Source: Dermanyssus gallinae (taxonomy: Eukaryota; Arthropoda; Arachnida; Mesostigmata; Dermanyssidae). From it: DNA of 64,000 bases. The stretch spans positions 1,028,501-1,092,500 of the forward strand of contig QVRM01002067.1 in NCBI GenBank assembly GCA_003439945.1. Direction: 5' to 3'. Position 1 is the stretch's first letter, and the number at the start of each line of letters is the position of its first letter. Of this stretch, positions 10,281 to 20,829 are shown piece by piece. A program made the translations under genes and the position numbers. The notes under the pieces are model-generated. The model was not told the DNA's origin. It made no database searches and saw nothing but the letters and a program-made list of their open reading frames with translations.

Positions 10281-11757
10281 CTACTTGAAGACGATACAGC
10301 GAATCGATGGATAGGATCTTATAATCACAATATATATATATCTAACAGATTGGCTACGTCTCATCCCAAATATAGCCCTCAGTGCATCGTTCTGCATGAC
10401 CTGAGCCCGATGCAGAACGTGATCATAACCACTTCCCCACAAGAGAATGCCGTAAGTGAGTACCGGCACAAACAGCGTTTTGTAGATCAATATCAGACCA
10501 TCCAACGGAACTCCCACACGACGCAAACGTCGCAAGGCCGATATAACTGCATAACATTTGGGTGTTATATGATCAATATGAGCGCGCCAACTTAAACCAT
10601 CGTGTAAGATGAGGCCTAAACATTTAGTAGTTGACGAAAACTTCAGACCCAATTCTGAAGAAAGCCGATCAAGATCCGCCCGCAACTTTAGTTGAGGAGA
10701 GCGAAACAGAGTGAGACTAGTCTTGCTAGCATTAACAACGAGGCCGAAATAATTAAAGATTTTGATTACCTCCTTCACTTGAGATAGTGAGCGCGGTATA
10801 TCGAGGGCTGGAGAGTCAACCCTAAATAAAAGTGAAGTATCATCGGCAAAAGCTAGCGGTTTACCAATGCTCTCTTTTTCAATATTAAGCAGAATGAAAT
10901 TAATGAGAATCAAAAAAAGAAACGGTCCTAGCACCGATTCTTGTGGAGTTCCAATATTAACAGATCTCCACGAGGAAACCACTTGCCCTATACGAACGGA
11001 CTGCAATCTAGAGGATAGAAATGAATTAAACCACTCTACTGTACCTGCAAAACACCCAAGGGTTTGCAAGATTTGAAGAACGAAAGAATGGCGAACGCAA
11101 TTGAATGCCGCAGTGACATCGAGAAAAACGCCTAGACAGGCTTTTGTCGATTCAACGGAGTCGGTTACAAACTGCCAGAGATGCGCGAGCGCCAGGCCCG
11201 TGGACCGACCGTGACGAAATCCAAATTGATTAGGCGAAAGAAAGCTGCAGGATTCGAGGAAGTGTTCCAGCTGCAAGAGAGCAAGCTTCTCGAATAGCTT
11301 TGAAATGCAGTCAACCAAGCTGATAGATCGGTAGCTTTTAAGCTCCGCAACGTCGCCTTTCTTTTTGTAAATAGGTGTAACAAAAGAAGCCTTAAGGGCG
11401 GTTGGAAACACTCCAGATGCGAGTGAAAGGTTCGCTATGTGCTAAGAGGACCACTAATGTATGGAGTACCAAGTTTTAGAAGTTGAGCAGGAAATCCCGT
11501 TGCACCGCAGCTCCAGCTCCGTGTCTGCTTAAGTAATATCGAGGTCACCTCAATTACTGTTACAGCGCGAAAACTGAAGGTAACGTCATTACAGGACCAA
11601 AGGTTCCTTAATGAATAATCCTCAAGACTCAATGAAGAGACCGTCTCCAAACCCGCCGACACGAAGTAGCGGTTAAATTCGTCGGCTATTAATACAGGAT
11701 CTGTGGAAGTTTCTCCTGAAGAGGTGGCAAGAGGTTGCTGCCCGGGGCTTCTATGTT
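10281..11757 (-). pseudogene. LINE copy A ORF2 (reverse transcriptase), broken
   Basis: Two open pieces (11757-11435 and 11411-10281) encode the RT region seen in copy B. A frameshift near 11440 separates them. RT landmarks include SLVDCISKLFEKLA, NQFGFRHGRSTGLALAH, FLDVTAAFNCV (motif A), AFADDTSLL (motif C) and VLTYGILLWG. Motif B reads GTPQESVLGPF where copy B has GTPQGSVLGPF, so a conserved Gly is replaced by Glu. The C-terminus is lost to a two-base TA expansion inside a coding (TA)n run near 10330: copy B continues YCDYKILSIDSLYRLQ, while copy A shifts frame and stops. Both changes indicate a dead copy. Confidence 0.85.
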
Positions 11758-11764
11758 TTGTCAT

Positions 11765-12939
11765 TTTTCATTGGCAAATTACCACCAACAGAATCCTAGC
11801 AAAAGTGATGAATGTACGTTTAGCTAATTATCGGCCCCTGACGTGATCACAATTCGGTAATTAACGTTGACGTGTAAGCTGTCCCCAAAGAGGAGTAGAA
11901 TGAGCACAAGGACGTTTGCTCTATGTCAGCGATTGCCAGTGCTTAATTTATTTTACTTTATTCAAAGGAAAATTATGTGGTTGGGTTGGGACATGCGCCT
12001 GCGTAAGACAATGGCATACGCTATCTTTAAATTCAACCGCGGTTACGTTACAGAGAACTAGCTGGTGGCAGTACTGGGTTTGGGCAAGCGTGTGAAAACA
12101 GCAATATCTTTGAAAACTATATGGTCGCGCTGTTTAAGTGTCCCAAAGGGCCTCGAGTGTCAATCTACTAAAAAAATGTAGTGGTATTTCTTTTTAAAAA
12201 ACGCACTATTGCATAGGCAGTGGCTACTCACGTACTTACTATCATAGCTGCGGTTATGCACATGCTGAAAGTGGCACGTACCAGATTTAAAAAAATGAAT
12301 AGAACTAAACAGAATATTTTGGGAAATGGGTAACGGGCTTAGATCTAATATGTTTGTGGTAACTAACACCTTCACATTGACATCGATAACAATTATAACA
12401 CGCGAGAAAGCTTAGTATGTTTTTACGTGGTTAGCCGGCTTATTAAAATGCTTCTATTAATATATTGCTGTAACTCAGCTAGTGACATAGCTTGTGTAAT
12501 ATGCAACATTTTTCATGTACAACTTGTTAGTTGCGCATTGTCCAAGCACAATATGAACTATTAATTGCACTAGGGCTTTAAGCTCCTATGACCAAGTATT
12601 TTGACTTAAGGTAGTCAACCAGCCATGATCGTCAGAAAGGTCGCTTTTTAGAATAAAATAAGGATATATTAAAACGCAGTTTTGTTAAGGAATATAGGGA
12701 AAGTGACGATTTGCATCCGTAGAAACTGTTGTGAGGCTAACACATTCACTTCTTCTACAAACGTACCTTAGAGAACTGTAAGTAGAATAACGACTACTGC
12801 CCAATACGTTTCTGTTTTGCATAGTTAGTGTAACACGCGTGTTGTAGCAACCATATATGGTAGGCGTGTCCGTCTGCTCGCCATTTCTGGCTGCATTATT
12901 GATAAACTTTTAGCTCAACTCTGTCTAAGCGATTGGTTC
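11765..12939. other. Unassigned sequence
   Basis: No gene, RNA or element was recognised between the truncated end of LINE copy A and the LINE fragment hosting mariner M2. Composition is AT-rich. Confidence 0.45.
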
Positions 12940-13019
12940 GCACTACCTTTTTACCGCATCACTATTTTGCAGTTTCCTGACTAAAAGAATCGTATCCGCA
13001 CACGCCGCCATCGCGTATA

Positions 13020-14328
13020 CGAGGTGTGTTCAAATTGAATTTTCGCGGGTTACATATATTCGAATTTCGATTTTTTGTGGCGTTATGTTGGTACTCATGT
13101 CTCTCACTTATGCCGACAAGCTCGGCCATTTTGAATGTTCACTTAATTGTTGACAGCTGCTTTGCTTGCACGTGTTTTGGATCGTCTTCGATTTTTACCT
13201 ATTCAAAAAAATGGATCAAAGAACCTGTATCAAATTTTGTGTGAAAAAGAAATTAAGTGCGCGGACGCATTCCGAATGTTGACTGTGGCATACGGAGAAG
13301 CTACCTTGGACCGAAGCAACGTTTATCGGTGGTACAAAATGTTCTCAGAAGGCCGAGAAGATGTGAACGACGAAGAGCGTGCCGGACGCCCGAGCACTTC
13401 AACAACAGACGAAAAAATTAATGAAGTGGAGAAAATGGTATTGGCCAATCGTCGAATCACCGTTAGAGAAGTTGCTGAGGACCTAAACATATCGATTGGC
13501 TCGTGCCATTCGATTTTTATCAATGATTTGGGCATGAGACGGGTCGCCGCGAAATTCGTACCAAAATTGCTCAATTGCGACCAAAAACAGCATCGCATGA
13601 ACATTGCTAATGAGATGTTGGACTCTGTCCGCGACGATCCAAATTTGCTCCAGAGGGTCATAACTGGTGACGAATCGTGGGTTTATGGTTATGACGTGGA
13701 AACCAAAGCTCAATCATCTCAATGGAAGCTGCCGCACGAACCAAGACCGAAAAAAGCGCGCCAAGTTCGGTCGAATGTGAAAGTTTTGCTGACAGTTTTC
13801 TTCGATTGCAGGGGCGTGGTGCATCATGAGTTCTTGCCACAGGGTAGAACGGTCAATAAAGAATATTACCTGCAAGTTATGCGCAATTTGCGCGAAGCAA
13901 TCCGCCAGAAACGCCCGGATTTGTGGAAGAACAAAAATTGGCTTTTGCACCACGATAACGCCCCTGCTCACACATCGTTGCTTGTGCGCGAGTTTTTGGC
14001 CAAAAACAACACACTAATGATGCCGCAGCCACCGTATTCCCCAGATCTGGCCCCCTGTGACTTTTTCTTGTTCCCTAAACTGAAGAGGCCCATGAAAGGA
14101 CGACGTTACGCTACGCTTGACGAGATAAAGACGGCATCGAAGGAGGAGCTGAACAAAATAAAAAAAAATGGTTTTTTGAAGTGCTTCGAAGATTGGAAAA
14201 ACCGTTGGCACAAGTGTATAATATCTCATGGAGATTACTTTGAAGGGGACAAAATAGATATTCATGAATAAATGAATAATTTAAAAAAAAAACACACAAA
14301 AGTCGCGATACTTTTTGAACACACCTCG
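13020..14328 (+). mobile_element. Mariner M2
   Basis: A 1309-bp element flanked by TA (13018-13019 and 14329-14330). Ends are inverted: CGAGGTGTGTTCAAA at the left and its complement at the right. The right inverted repeat continues with AAGTATCGCGACTTTTG; in the left end exactly 14 bases (AAGTATCGCGACTT) are missing compared with the intact right end of M3. It carries a nearly complete transposase gene of the same family as M3 (29.94-31.26 kb), and the two copies lie in opposite orientation. Confidence 0.95.
13211..14271 (+). pseudogene. Mariner M2 transposase, N-terminal frameshift
   Basis: DDE/D transposase catalysing cut-and-paste movement at TA sites. Nearly all of the protein is open: helix-turn-helix region with DRSNVYRWYKMF and ISIGSCHSIF, first Asp in VITGDESWVYGYD, second in HHDNAPAH, third in YSPDLAPCDFF (DD34D spacing). 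The natural start by comparison with M3 is the ATG at 13211 (MDQRTCIKFCVK), but one C is deleted about 40 bases later, shifting the frame. A 374-residue open frame from 13147 exists only because an extra A in the A-run before the ATG puts the upstream leader in the downstream frame, so that start is not the ancestral one. Apart from the first residues it differs from M3 by very few amino acids. Confidence 0.9.
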
Positions 14329-14540
14329 TAGTTCGGTTTGCTTTTAGAAATGCCGTGAGCAATTGTAGCATTTGCGTTCCAACTCCGGCCTCTGCAAGCT
14401 TCTTTTGACCAATGTAACTAGGGGAAGTGTTGAACGCCCACATTGGGATATTGAACGTCGCAAATGGTCGCAGTCTCTTCTTCTCAAGTAATACGCTTAT
14501 TTTTTCTATCCGACGTAATTGTTGATCATCCTCAGCGAAA

Positions 14541-17195
14541 GTCATGCTGCGCCTTCGGTACAAAATCCTGATGATCCTTAGGAAGCTGGTGAGACGATTT
14601 GTGACGAAGCTGGAGAGTGTTTTATGGAGGCAATTTTTTTTGCAGTTAGTAGTAACGAAGATGGGTCCATCGAATTTATTTTTTGGAACCTGTGGTGAAT
14701 TTTTTGTATGCATGTATATATCTTTATGTGTATATTTGATATTAAGTATACAGAAGCGATTCCGGGGTTCAGGGAAACTTGACATAAGGTGTCGATGACG
14801 ACCTGAATCACTGTGGTGACTGCTGTTTACTGCACTAACATTTGGCGGACGAGGCTACAACTCCCCTTGCTCATAGCTTAATCGATAGAAGCAGACTTCA
14901 ATATTTGGGAGTTAACTCGAAATACTTACGTTAACCTGCCGTTTATTGTTGTCAAAGATGGATTTTACTAAACGCTTTATTAGGAAAGGACATGCTTATT
15001 TTGGCCACTGAGCAGCTATTGGCGGATTAGGCCTTCATAAATAGCGCACGAATATGTCGATCGCGGAACAGACCGCCTCGCTAACCTGATTTTGTTTGAG
15101 TCTACAATTTAGATGTAGACAATTGCCAATTATTAACTTTCTGTCACCCATAAATGCTATTGCGATGCTAATCTTCTCGAATAACTGTTGTCCCCACCCA
15201 CTACTGTCCATTGCGATATGGACAAGGTTGGGGGAGGAATGAGCAACAAAATTGTTCTCTGTATGGGGGAGACCCATGGAGCCAGGAAAGCTCGGAGTCG
15301 CTTAGGAACAGTGATGTCATTTCCAGGGCCGCCCCGCCCTGGAACACCAAGAGGCGGTGAGGTGAAGGCTGCAGTAAGCAGGAACCTCGAAGCTGTCCAC
15401 AGAAAGTGTCTCTGTTTCTGACTCTGTGAGAAAATGCCTTCACGATATCATGGCATGTTAGTTGGTGACATAGATTCTGTCTGTTTGAAGGCGTCCTTCT
15501 TCTCTCCTTTTGGATCTGGACACCAGAGAACGAACAACGCTTCTACATGTCAATTTGGTGATTTTATTACTAGTTTCCATGCTAAACTTCGGGAGGGCAG
15601 AATGTCTGGTTGAATTCTGGCTTTTTGATAGTACTCTGAAACAGTAACTGGCACTGAGAGCATCATAAAGTCAGAGTCTGAATGGCCTTTGCTAAGCCAT
15701 TGGGCAAAAGCTCAAACTGCAAACACAATTTTGTGGCTGTCAAAAAATACTGCACACCTCATTGCATTGCATATTTTTCCAATGCCATACTCTATCTAAC
15801 TAGGATATCCAACAGAGTGACCTTGAAACTAGTGAATTCCAACGGAGTTCACGGCCGGCCTTAATCTTCGCAGTTTTTTAGGAAGAAATTAATGTAGTTA
15901 TTTGTTTGCTACTTGGGCATTGTCATATTTTCTCGAATACTTAATTTTGTCTGCATATCACGGAGCAGTGCAGGAATGCCTTTAACGCCAGCATTAGTAT
16001 ACAAAACCTCGCCACAAAACGTGCACATGCCTTTTCAATTTGAAAACGTCAACGGTGGTTAGTTACGGAATCCAAATTACACGAGACAAGCTCACAATTG
16101 GACGGGTCTCGATAAAGTGAGATCAACCCTCCTCAAGCAGGCACAGGTCAAAAACGCTAGAGACATATTATTGTACGTAGCTGAGGGTCGATTTCCAAAA
16201 TAGATGAGTTGTTGTAGCGCTTTCAGCATAATTTTAAAAATATAACCGCGATACCACCGTAGTTGTACACCATCCTCGCCGAGTTAAACTACATTTGAAA
16301 GAAGCTTTAGCGTCGGTGCCGCCACCCTGCGATCTGTTACAGTATGCGCAGGTTTCCTCATTTTCACTAGGAATCCCACCAATGCAGACATCACGGTAAA
16401 CTCATGCTGCAGGACACAATAAACAGTTTTGTTGGTGTTTGTCGATGATATCGATAATGCAGTAATAATGCCAGATAATGCTCGACAGTCCTTCCTGAAG
16501 TGTTTTTAATTCTGCATTTTATTCTCTATATAACAGGGTGTTTATACATTTATGAATCATACTTGAATGATCATAGAACTCGTTTAAACATGCATTTTGG
16601 AAGAAGTGTCCTGTTTAGGGGTAACAGTGAAAGTTAGCCGGACAACACTTCACAAAATTTCCTATTGCAAGAAAACGAGCTGTCCGGTCGAGTGGCTGAA
16701 CGTATCGCCGTGTTCTGCTTGGTCTGAAATACGTTGGCTAGCGAACAACAGTGAGACTGAATACGTTTAATACCATGTGATGTCTATTTTTTAGTTTTTA
16801 CGCTTGATGTCTTCACCACGCACACTCCAGCACACTGATACCACATCAACGGCGATTCGATTTATAATATAATCACCGTGAGCTCCGCCCTGCAATGTCG
16901 GATTCCCATATAATCGTATGTTAACAGAGGGACGCGTTGCCGGCTAGTGTACGACAATTTGTGTTTGACGGTTCACAAAGCGGGAATGGCACACGGCAAT
17001 CATATGATGAATCGATTTGGAACCAAAATGATCCCGATTAAACGCGCATTTTGTTAAAGATCCTTAGGTGTAAAGGTAACATTTTAATGTATTTAACTTG
17101 AATTCTATAATATGAGTCATCGCAGAATCTTTATCTTGTCAAACTGTTCTCAATACAATTTTTTCATTGCTTGCCAGCGCTAGATGTATTCATGA
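14541..17195. other. Unassigned sequence
   Basis: No supportable gene. A short region at about 16.54-16.67 kb (starting CAGGGTGTTTATACATTTAT and containing AGCCGGACAACACTTCACA) resembles 54.98-55.07 kb, so part of this stretch is an interspersed repeat of unknown type. A CG-richer patch at 15.28-15.41 kb was not identified. Confidence 0.45.
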
Positions 17196-17345
17196 GTCGA
17201 GCCCGGTGGCGTGATGCAATTGCGTGGGTTTCGCGACCGTGGAAGACACATGGGTGCATGGGTTCGAGCCCCACCATTGCACATTTATGTTTCTGGGGTA
17301 CACCTTGCGAAGCAATGCGAAAGCAGGTCCGTGGACGTTAAAGTT
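17196..17345 (+). repeat. SINE copy S1 with a tRNA-like head
   Basis: A B-box match GGTTCGAGCCC at 17261-17271 sits in a T-arm-like context, with an A-box-like GTGGCGTGATGC about 50 bases upstream, the layout of an internal RNA polymerase III promoter. After the tRNA-like part comes a unique tail ending GCAATGCGAAAGCAGGTCCG then TGGACGTTAA. The same head and tail occur at 48.5 kb and, inverted, at 56.6-56.7 kb. Three diverged copies with the same two-part structure indicate a short interspersed element; I know no name for it. It immediately precedes the R1-like gag remnant. Confidence 0.65.
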
Positions 17346-17953
17346 TGCTGGGAGTCAGCCAGAAAAGAACATCCGTCAACACCTGGTCGACAAAGCCCCA
17401 TCCGGAGCTACAGTATGGAAAGTGGTGAAAAATGGACAAGGCGACCTGGTAATTCGCCTTAGCAAATCAGATCCTAAAGCGAGGAAAAGGGTGGCTAAGA
17501 CAATCACACAAACAAGTCTTCCCGCAAACAGCCGAACAACAGATCCCCACATGAAGTGACTCTGTGGGGGATAAACCCCCTGCTGTCCGGGGCCTACATT
17601 GAGGTTTCAGTCAGAGAGCAGTGCAACACTCCTGCACACCTTACCATCAAGGTATCGGGCCAAAATAGGAGTATCATAGGTGCGGAGCTCCGGGACATTT
17701 CGTCCGGGATTGCACGTCTCCAAAGACAAATTGCCGTTCAGCCAGGGGTAATAACGAGGGGGAAGGCATTTCAAAGGAAATAAGGGAACCCAACCAAGAA
17801 AAGACCACCAAGCCGGAAGGACATAAGAACCTAAATAAAGGAAAGAAAGAAGAAGAAGACGAGGTACCTAACCGTTGACATTAACGATGGAAAAGATGAT
17901 TACGGTGTCTCGGTAGAGGCTAAGGAAACGTCAACAGGCCAATGCTGAAAATA

Positions 17954-19243
17954 CAGGTAGTTCAATAAGTTCTTAGAATGAAAACCGAGAATTTTCCAAA
18001 TCATGTTTTTAAATTTTTTTTATTCGATATACTCCCCGAGAAGCTCAATACACTTTTCCCACCGAGATTTCAGAGCTTTCATACCTCTTGAGTAGAATTC
18101 CGCGTCGTTAGACTGAAAATAGGCATTGACAGCAGCCTTAGCCTCTTCATTGCTGGAAAAACGCTTTCCACCGAGACTATTCTTCAAATGTCCGAAGAGG
18201 AAATAATCAGAGGGGGCCAGGTCTGAAGAATAGAAGGGTTGTTCAATAAGTTCGAACCTCAGTTGGGCCAGTTTTGCCGATGCTTGCCGGGACTTGTGTG
18301 CAGGAGCATTGCCCTGGTGAAACGGGACAGCCTTCTTCTGCAAAGCGGGCCGTTTCACGATGAGTTCTTGCTAACGGCAGTCCAACAGTCTTGCATAATA
18401 TTCTCCTGTGATCGTTTTACAGCTCTCAAGGTAGTCGACCAGCATTATTCTACGTTGGTCTTAAAAAACTGTAGCCATCACCTTTCCGGTCAATGCCGTT
18501 GTCCGCACCCTCTCCGGAGGTCCTTCATCAGGTGCACACCATTGGCAAGATGCTTCTTGGGTCTCGGGAGTGTAGTGATGAACCCGGCTTACATCGACGG
18601 TCATGAATCTGCACCAAAAATCCGACAGATTGTTCGACATCTTGGCCAAATTTCGCTGTAAAGCCAAAACAGGCGCGTCTTTTTGGCCTTGCTTGAGCAT
18701 ATGCGGCAGCCATTTTGCTCTAAGCTCTTTCATCTTCAAGTTTTCGTGTAGGATAAAATGCACACTGCCTAAACTAATCCCTAATGCCTCCGCTATTTCC
18801 TTAATGTTCATTCGCTTATCTGTGCCAAGAATTTTTCGCACTTTCTCTACGTTTTCCTCATCAGTTGACGTTTTTTTGGCCTCCTGGACGTAGTTCATCC
18901 TCGGTGCTCCTGCGACCTCTTTTTAACACATTAATCCAGTTGGAAACAGTGACAAAACATGGCGCAGAGTCACTGTACGTCTCGTCTAACTCAATTTTTA
19001 CTTGGGTCGCATTCCAACCTTTGAAATAAAAATGCTTGATAACCACTCGAAACTCTTTTTCTCCATTTTTAAAAATCACGCCGATACGTTGCACGGGAAA
19101 AGCTATCAAACGAAATCGCAACGGCCAATCACCATAATATATTAAGTGCTAGCAGTCGAAAAGTTGCAGTTCCTATTAGCGGTGAAAGCGTGCTAAAATT
19201 CGAATTCTAAAAAGCTCATTCTAAGAACTTATTGAACTACCTG
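17954..19243 (-). mobile_element. Mariner M1 with perfect terminal inverted repeats
   Basis: A 1290-bp element flanked by TA (17952-17953, 19244-19245). The left end starts CAGGTAGTTCAATAAGTTCT and the right end is its exact complement over 27 bases. It lies inside the R1-like remnant, so it arrived later. The transposase inside is on the minus strand and is decayed. The ends differ from those of M2/M3 and M4, so it is a separate mariner lineage. Confidence 0.95.
18020..19100 (-). pseudogene. Mariner M1 transposase, inactivated
   Basis: Pieces in order: N-terminal helix-turn-helix (EFRVVIKHFYFKGWNATQV and RRSTEDELRPGG), second HTH (ISLGSVHFILHENLKM), first catalytic region (MTVDVSRVHHYTPETQ, where the family has TGDE), second region (PFHQGNAPAHKS), third region (YSSDLAPSDYFLF). 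The second catalytic Asp is replaced by Gly in HQGNAPAH. A one-base slip at the A7 run near 18873 and another near 18461 break the frame, an in-frame stop lies near 18375, and no good start codon precedes the N-terminal segment. The gene cannot give active enzyme although the ends are perfect. Confidence 0.88.
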
Positions 19244-20829
19244 TACTTCAAGTAAACCTCAATCGCTGCAGATTCGCGCATGACGAGTTCGAGGAGACGG
19301 CTCAGAGGCTAGGCATGTGCATGGGCCTGCTGTCAGAGTGTCGCAAATACTAAGCGGAAAACTTATAAGGTATGAGATGCGGCGGCGGACACCGCGATCT
19401 GGTAGGCGGGCTCCGAGAGGAACCTTGTTGTACAGAACCGCGAAGCAGGGAAAGGGTTTTTTTAATAGAGGTTCAGGAACTTAAGATCCTTTACAGGGTT
19501 TTCCCCGGGGAGTACCACGAGCTCGAGAACTTCCTTGAGAATCTTGCCCAGAGCGTAAGTGCTCACATAGGGAAAGTGTAGTCATCACGGAGGATTTTGA
19601 CGTTGCCGGGACAATTTGGGGTAGCAAACAACAAATGGAAGAATCTGGACGTTGCAGGAGTGGATGGCCGAAAATAACTTGATGGTCCACCGGAGAAACC
19701 AGACGGCTTTTATCGATCTCACTATGGATGTCAGAAATCCCTTTAACAGAATGAACTGGGAAGTAATTGAGAAAACGATGAAGAGGAAAGTAATCTTCGC
19801 TTGCTTTCGTTAGATGATTTTATCCTACCTAGTGATCAAGACCTGGTTGCAAGAGAACAGGAGTACATGGTTACAGCTGGAGTCCCACAGGTTTAGATTT
19901 TGGGGATTTACGACGGGTTGCTCGAGATAAATAATCTACCGAATGAGCCGGACACCGACGATCTTGAACTCGTAGTTACGGCTAGAACAAAATCAGCTTT
20001 AGAGAGCGCCGTCAATGAGGCATTGACCCGTTTTTCCTATACCCAACAAGCCAAAAAGAGACAAGAGGGGTAAAACTCGTGATGGCGGGTCCGATAGAAT
20101 GGAGACGACGTACCTCAGGATCGCCCTTGATGCAAGACTTACGAGATCAGGGCATGTGGAGTATGCCCTTGAACCTAGCAAATTTTCGATTGATCCTGGT
20201 CCTAGCCAAGACGCTATAATAAGTACTGCTTACGGGGGAGAGATGCAAGCGCTTCCAAGACGGAGAGTTAGACTTGGTCATGGCCTGAAGTGTCACCACT
20301 GCGACTTGGCAGAAAAATTGGACGTAGGTAAGACCCGGGCTGTCTAAGGGGAGCTGGACCAAGAGTCTAATAATGGACCACGAAATCACTACAACTAACA
20401 AAATGGCGAGCTATCCTACTGTATGACGCAATCGCTGACCTGACACGGTCACCTCCAAAGCTTCATGGTTAGGATTAAGAAGGCAAGCAGTGACATCGGA
20501 ATAATGTGCGACCCTGGTGAGCCGGACGACGTAGAGTACACTGTTGTGCGCTGCCAGACTCTCAAGGCAACGCGGAACCCAGGCTCCACCGCCGTGAGGG
20601 GCCTCTCTACAAACCGGCAGGTCGTCAACTACATGATAATATCGGCGGAGGCGTGGCGACAAACTAGTCTAACGGCATTTTTACACTCGTGAGGTCCTTG
20701 GAAAAAGTCAGAAGGGAGATTTTCAAGCGATACAATCACGCTCCTGTTCACTGACCAGATGGTCCTAGAAGATTTACAAACCTCGAAAAGCTCATAGCTA
20801 AGCACCCCGAACACCCTTAGACATAACCC

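Larger units (their letters stand above)
8992..11757 (-). mobile_element. LINE copy A, 5'-truncated, interrupted by another LINE
   Basis: This is nearly identical to the 3' half of the full-length LINE copy B (31.4-33.3 kb), including the 3' UTR. It starts inside ORF2, corresponding to the segment just before TSSGETSTDPVL, and diverges from copy B upstream of about 11757, as expected for incomplete reverse transcription. At the 3' end similarity to copy B stops near 8992, about 110 bp short of copy B's AATTC-repeat tail. The 3' UTR is split at 9048 by an 843-bp LINE fragment with a 14-bp target duplication. Orientation is the same as copy B. Confidence 0.88.
12940..14540 (-). pseudogene. LINE RT fragment split by mariner M2
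   Basis: The minus strand at 14540-14330 encodes AFNTSPSYIGQKKLAEAGVG followed by TQMLQLLTAFLKANRT, the motif A helix and following segment of a non-LTR RT. After removing M2 and one TA, translation resumes below 13018 in a shifted frame as LRDGGVCGYDSFSQETAK. The LINE at 57.4-58.3 kb shows the same order: LTLLSALLRANQII, then LDDCVCEHNTFD before its QG motif. So the mariner landed in an already present RT pseudogene. Only this short portion is recognisable. Confidence 0.6.
17346..20692 (+). pseudogene. R1-like non-LTR element, interrupted by mariner M1
   Basis: Pieces appear in the right order on the plus strand. Gag-like ORF1: VWKVVKNGQGDLVIRLSK, then, after a frameshift at about 17556, TLWGINPLLSG. 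Endonuclease: VVITEDFDVAGTIWGS in the GDFN position (19.57-19.62 kb), then AFIDLTM. RT motif A-like: DVRNPFNRMNWEVIE. Motif B: TAGVPQ followed by a stop, then the YDGLLEINNLPNEPDTDD segment typical of R1-type elements. Thumb: YLRIALDARLTRSGHVEYAL. C-terminal zinc region: CDPGEPDDVEYTVVRC. AFIDLTM runs almost directly into DVRNPF, so the end of the endonuclease and the RT N-terminus are deleted. Stops and frameshifts are numerous. M1 occupies 17954-19243. Confidence 0.7.

Noticed and set aside
13323..14017. Several open frames antisense or out of frame to the M2 transposase (same set at 30246-30940)
   Set aside because: They are shadows of the highly open transposase gene and recur identically in M3.
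15188..15443. CG-richer patch with open frames on both strands
   Set aside because: No recognisable domain or element end; frames on both strands are of similar length.
17196..17290. Functional tRNA gene at SINE S1
   Set aside because: The arm pairing is poor, the fragment repeats elsewhere with a non-tRNA tail, and no proper acceptor stem is present.
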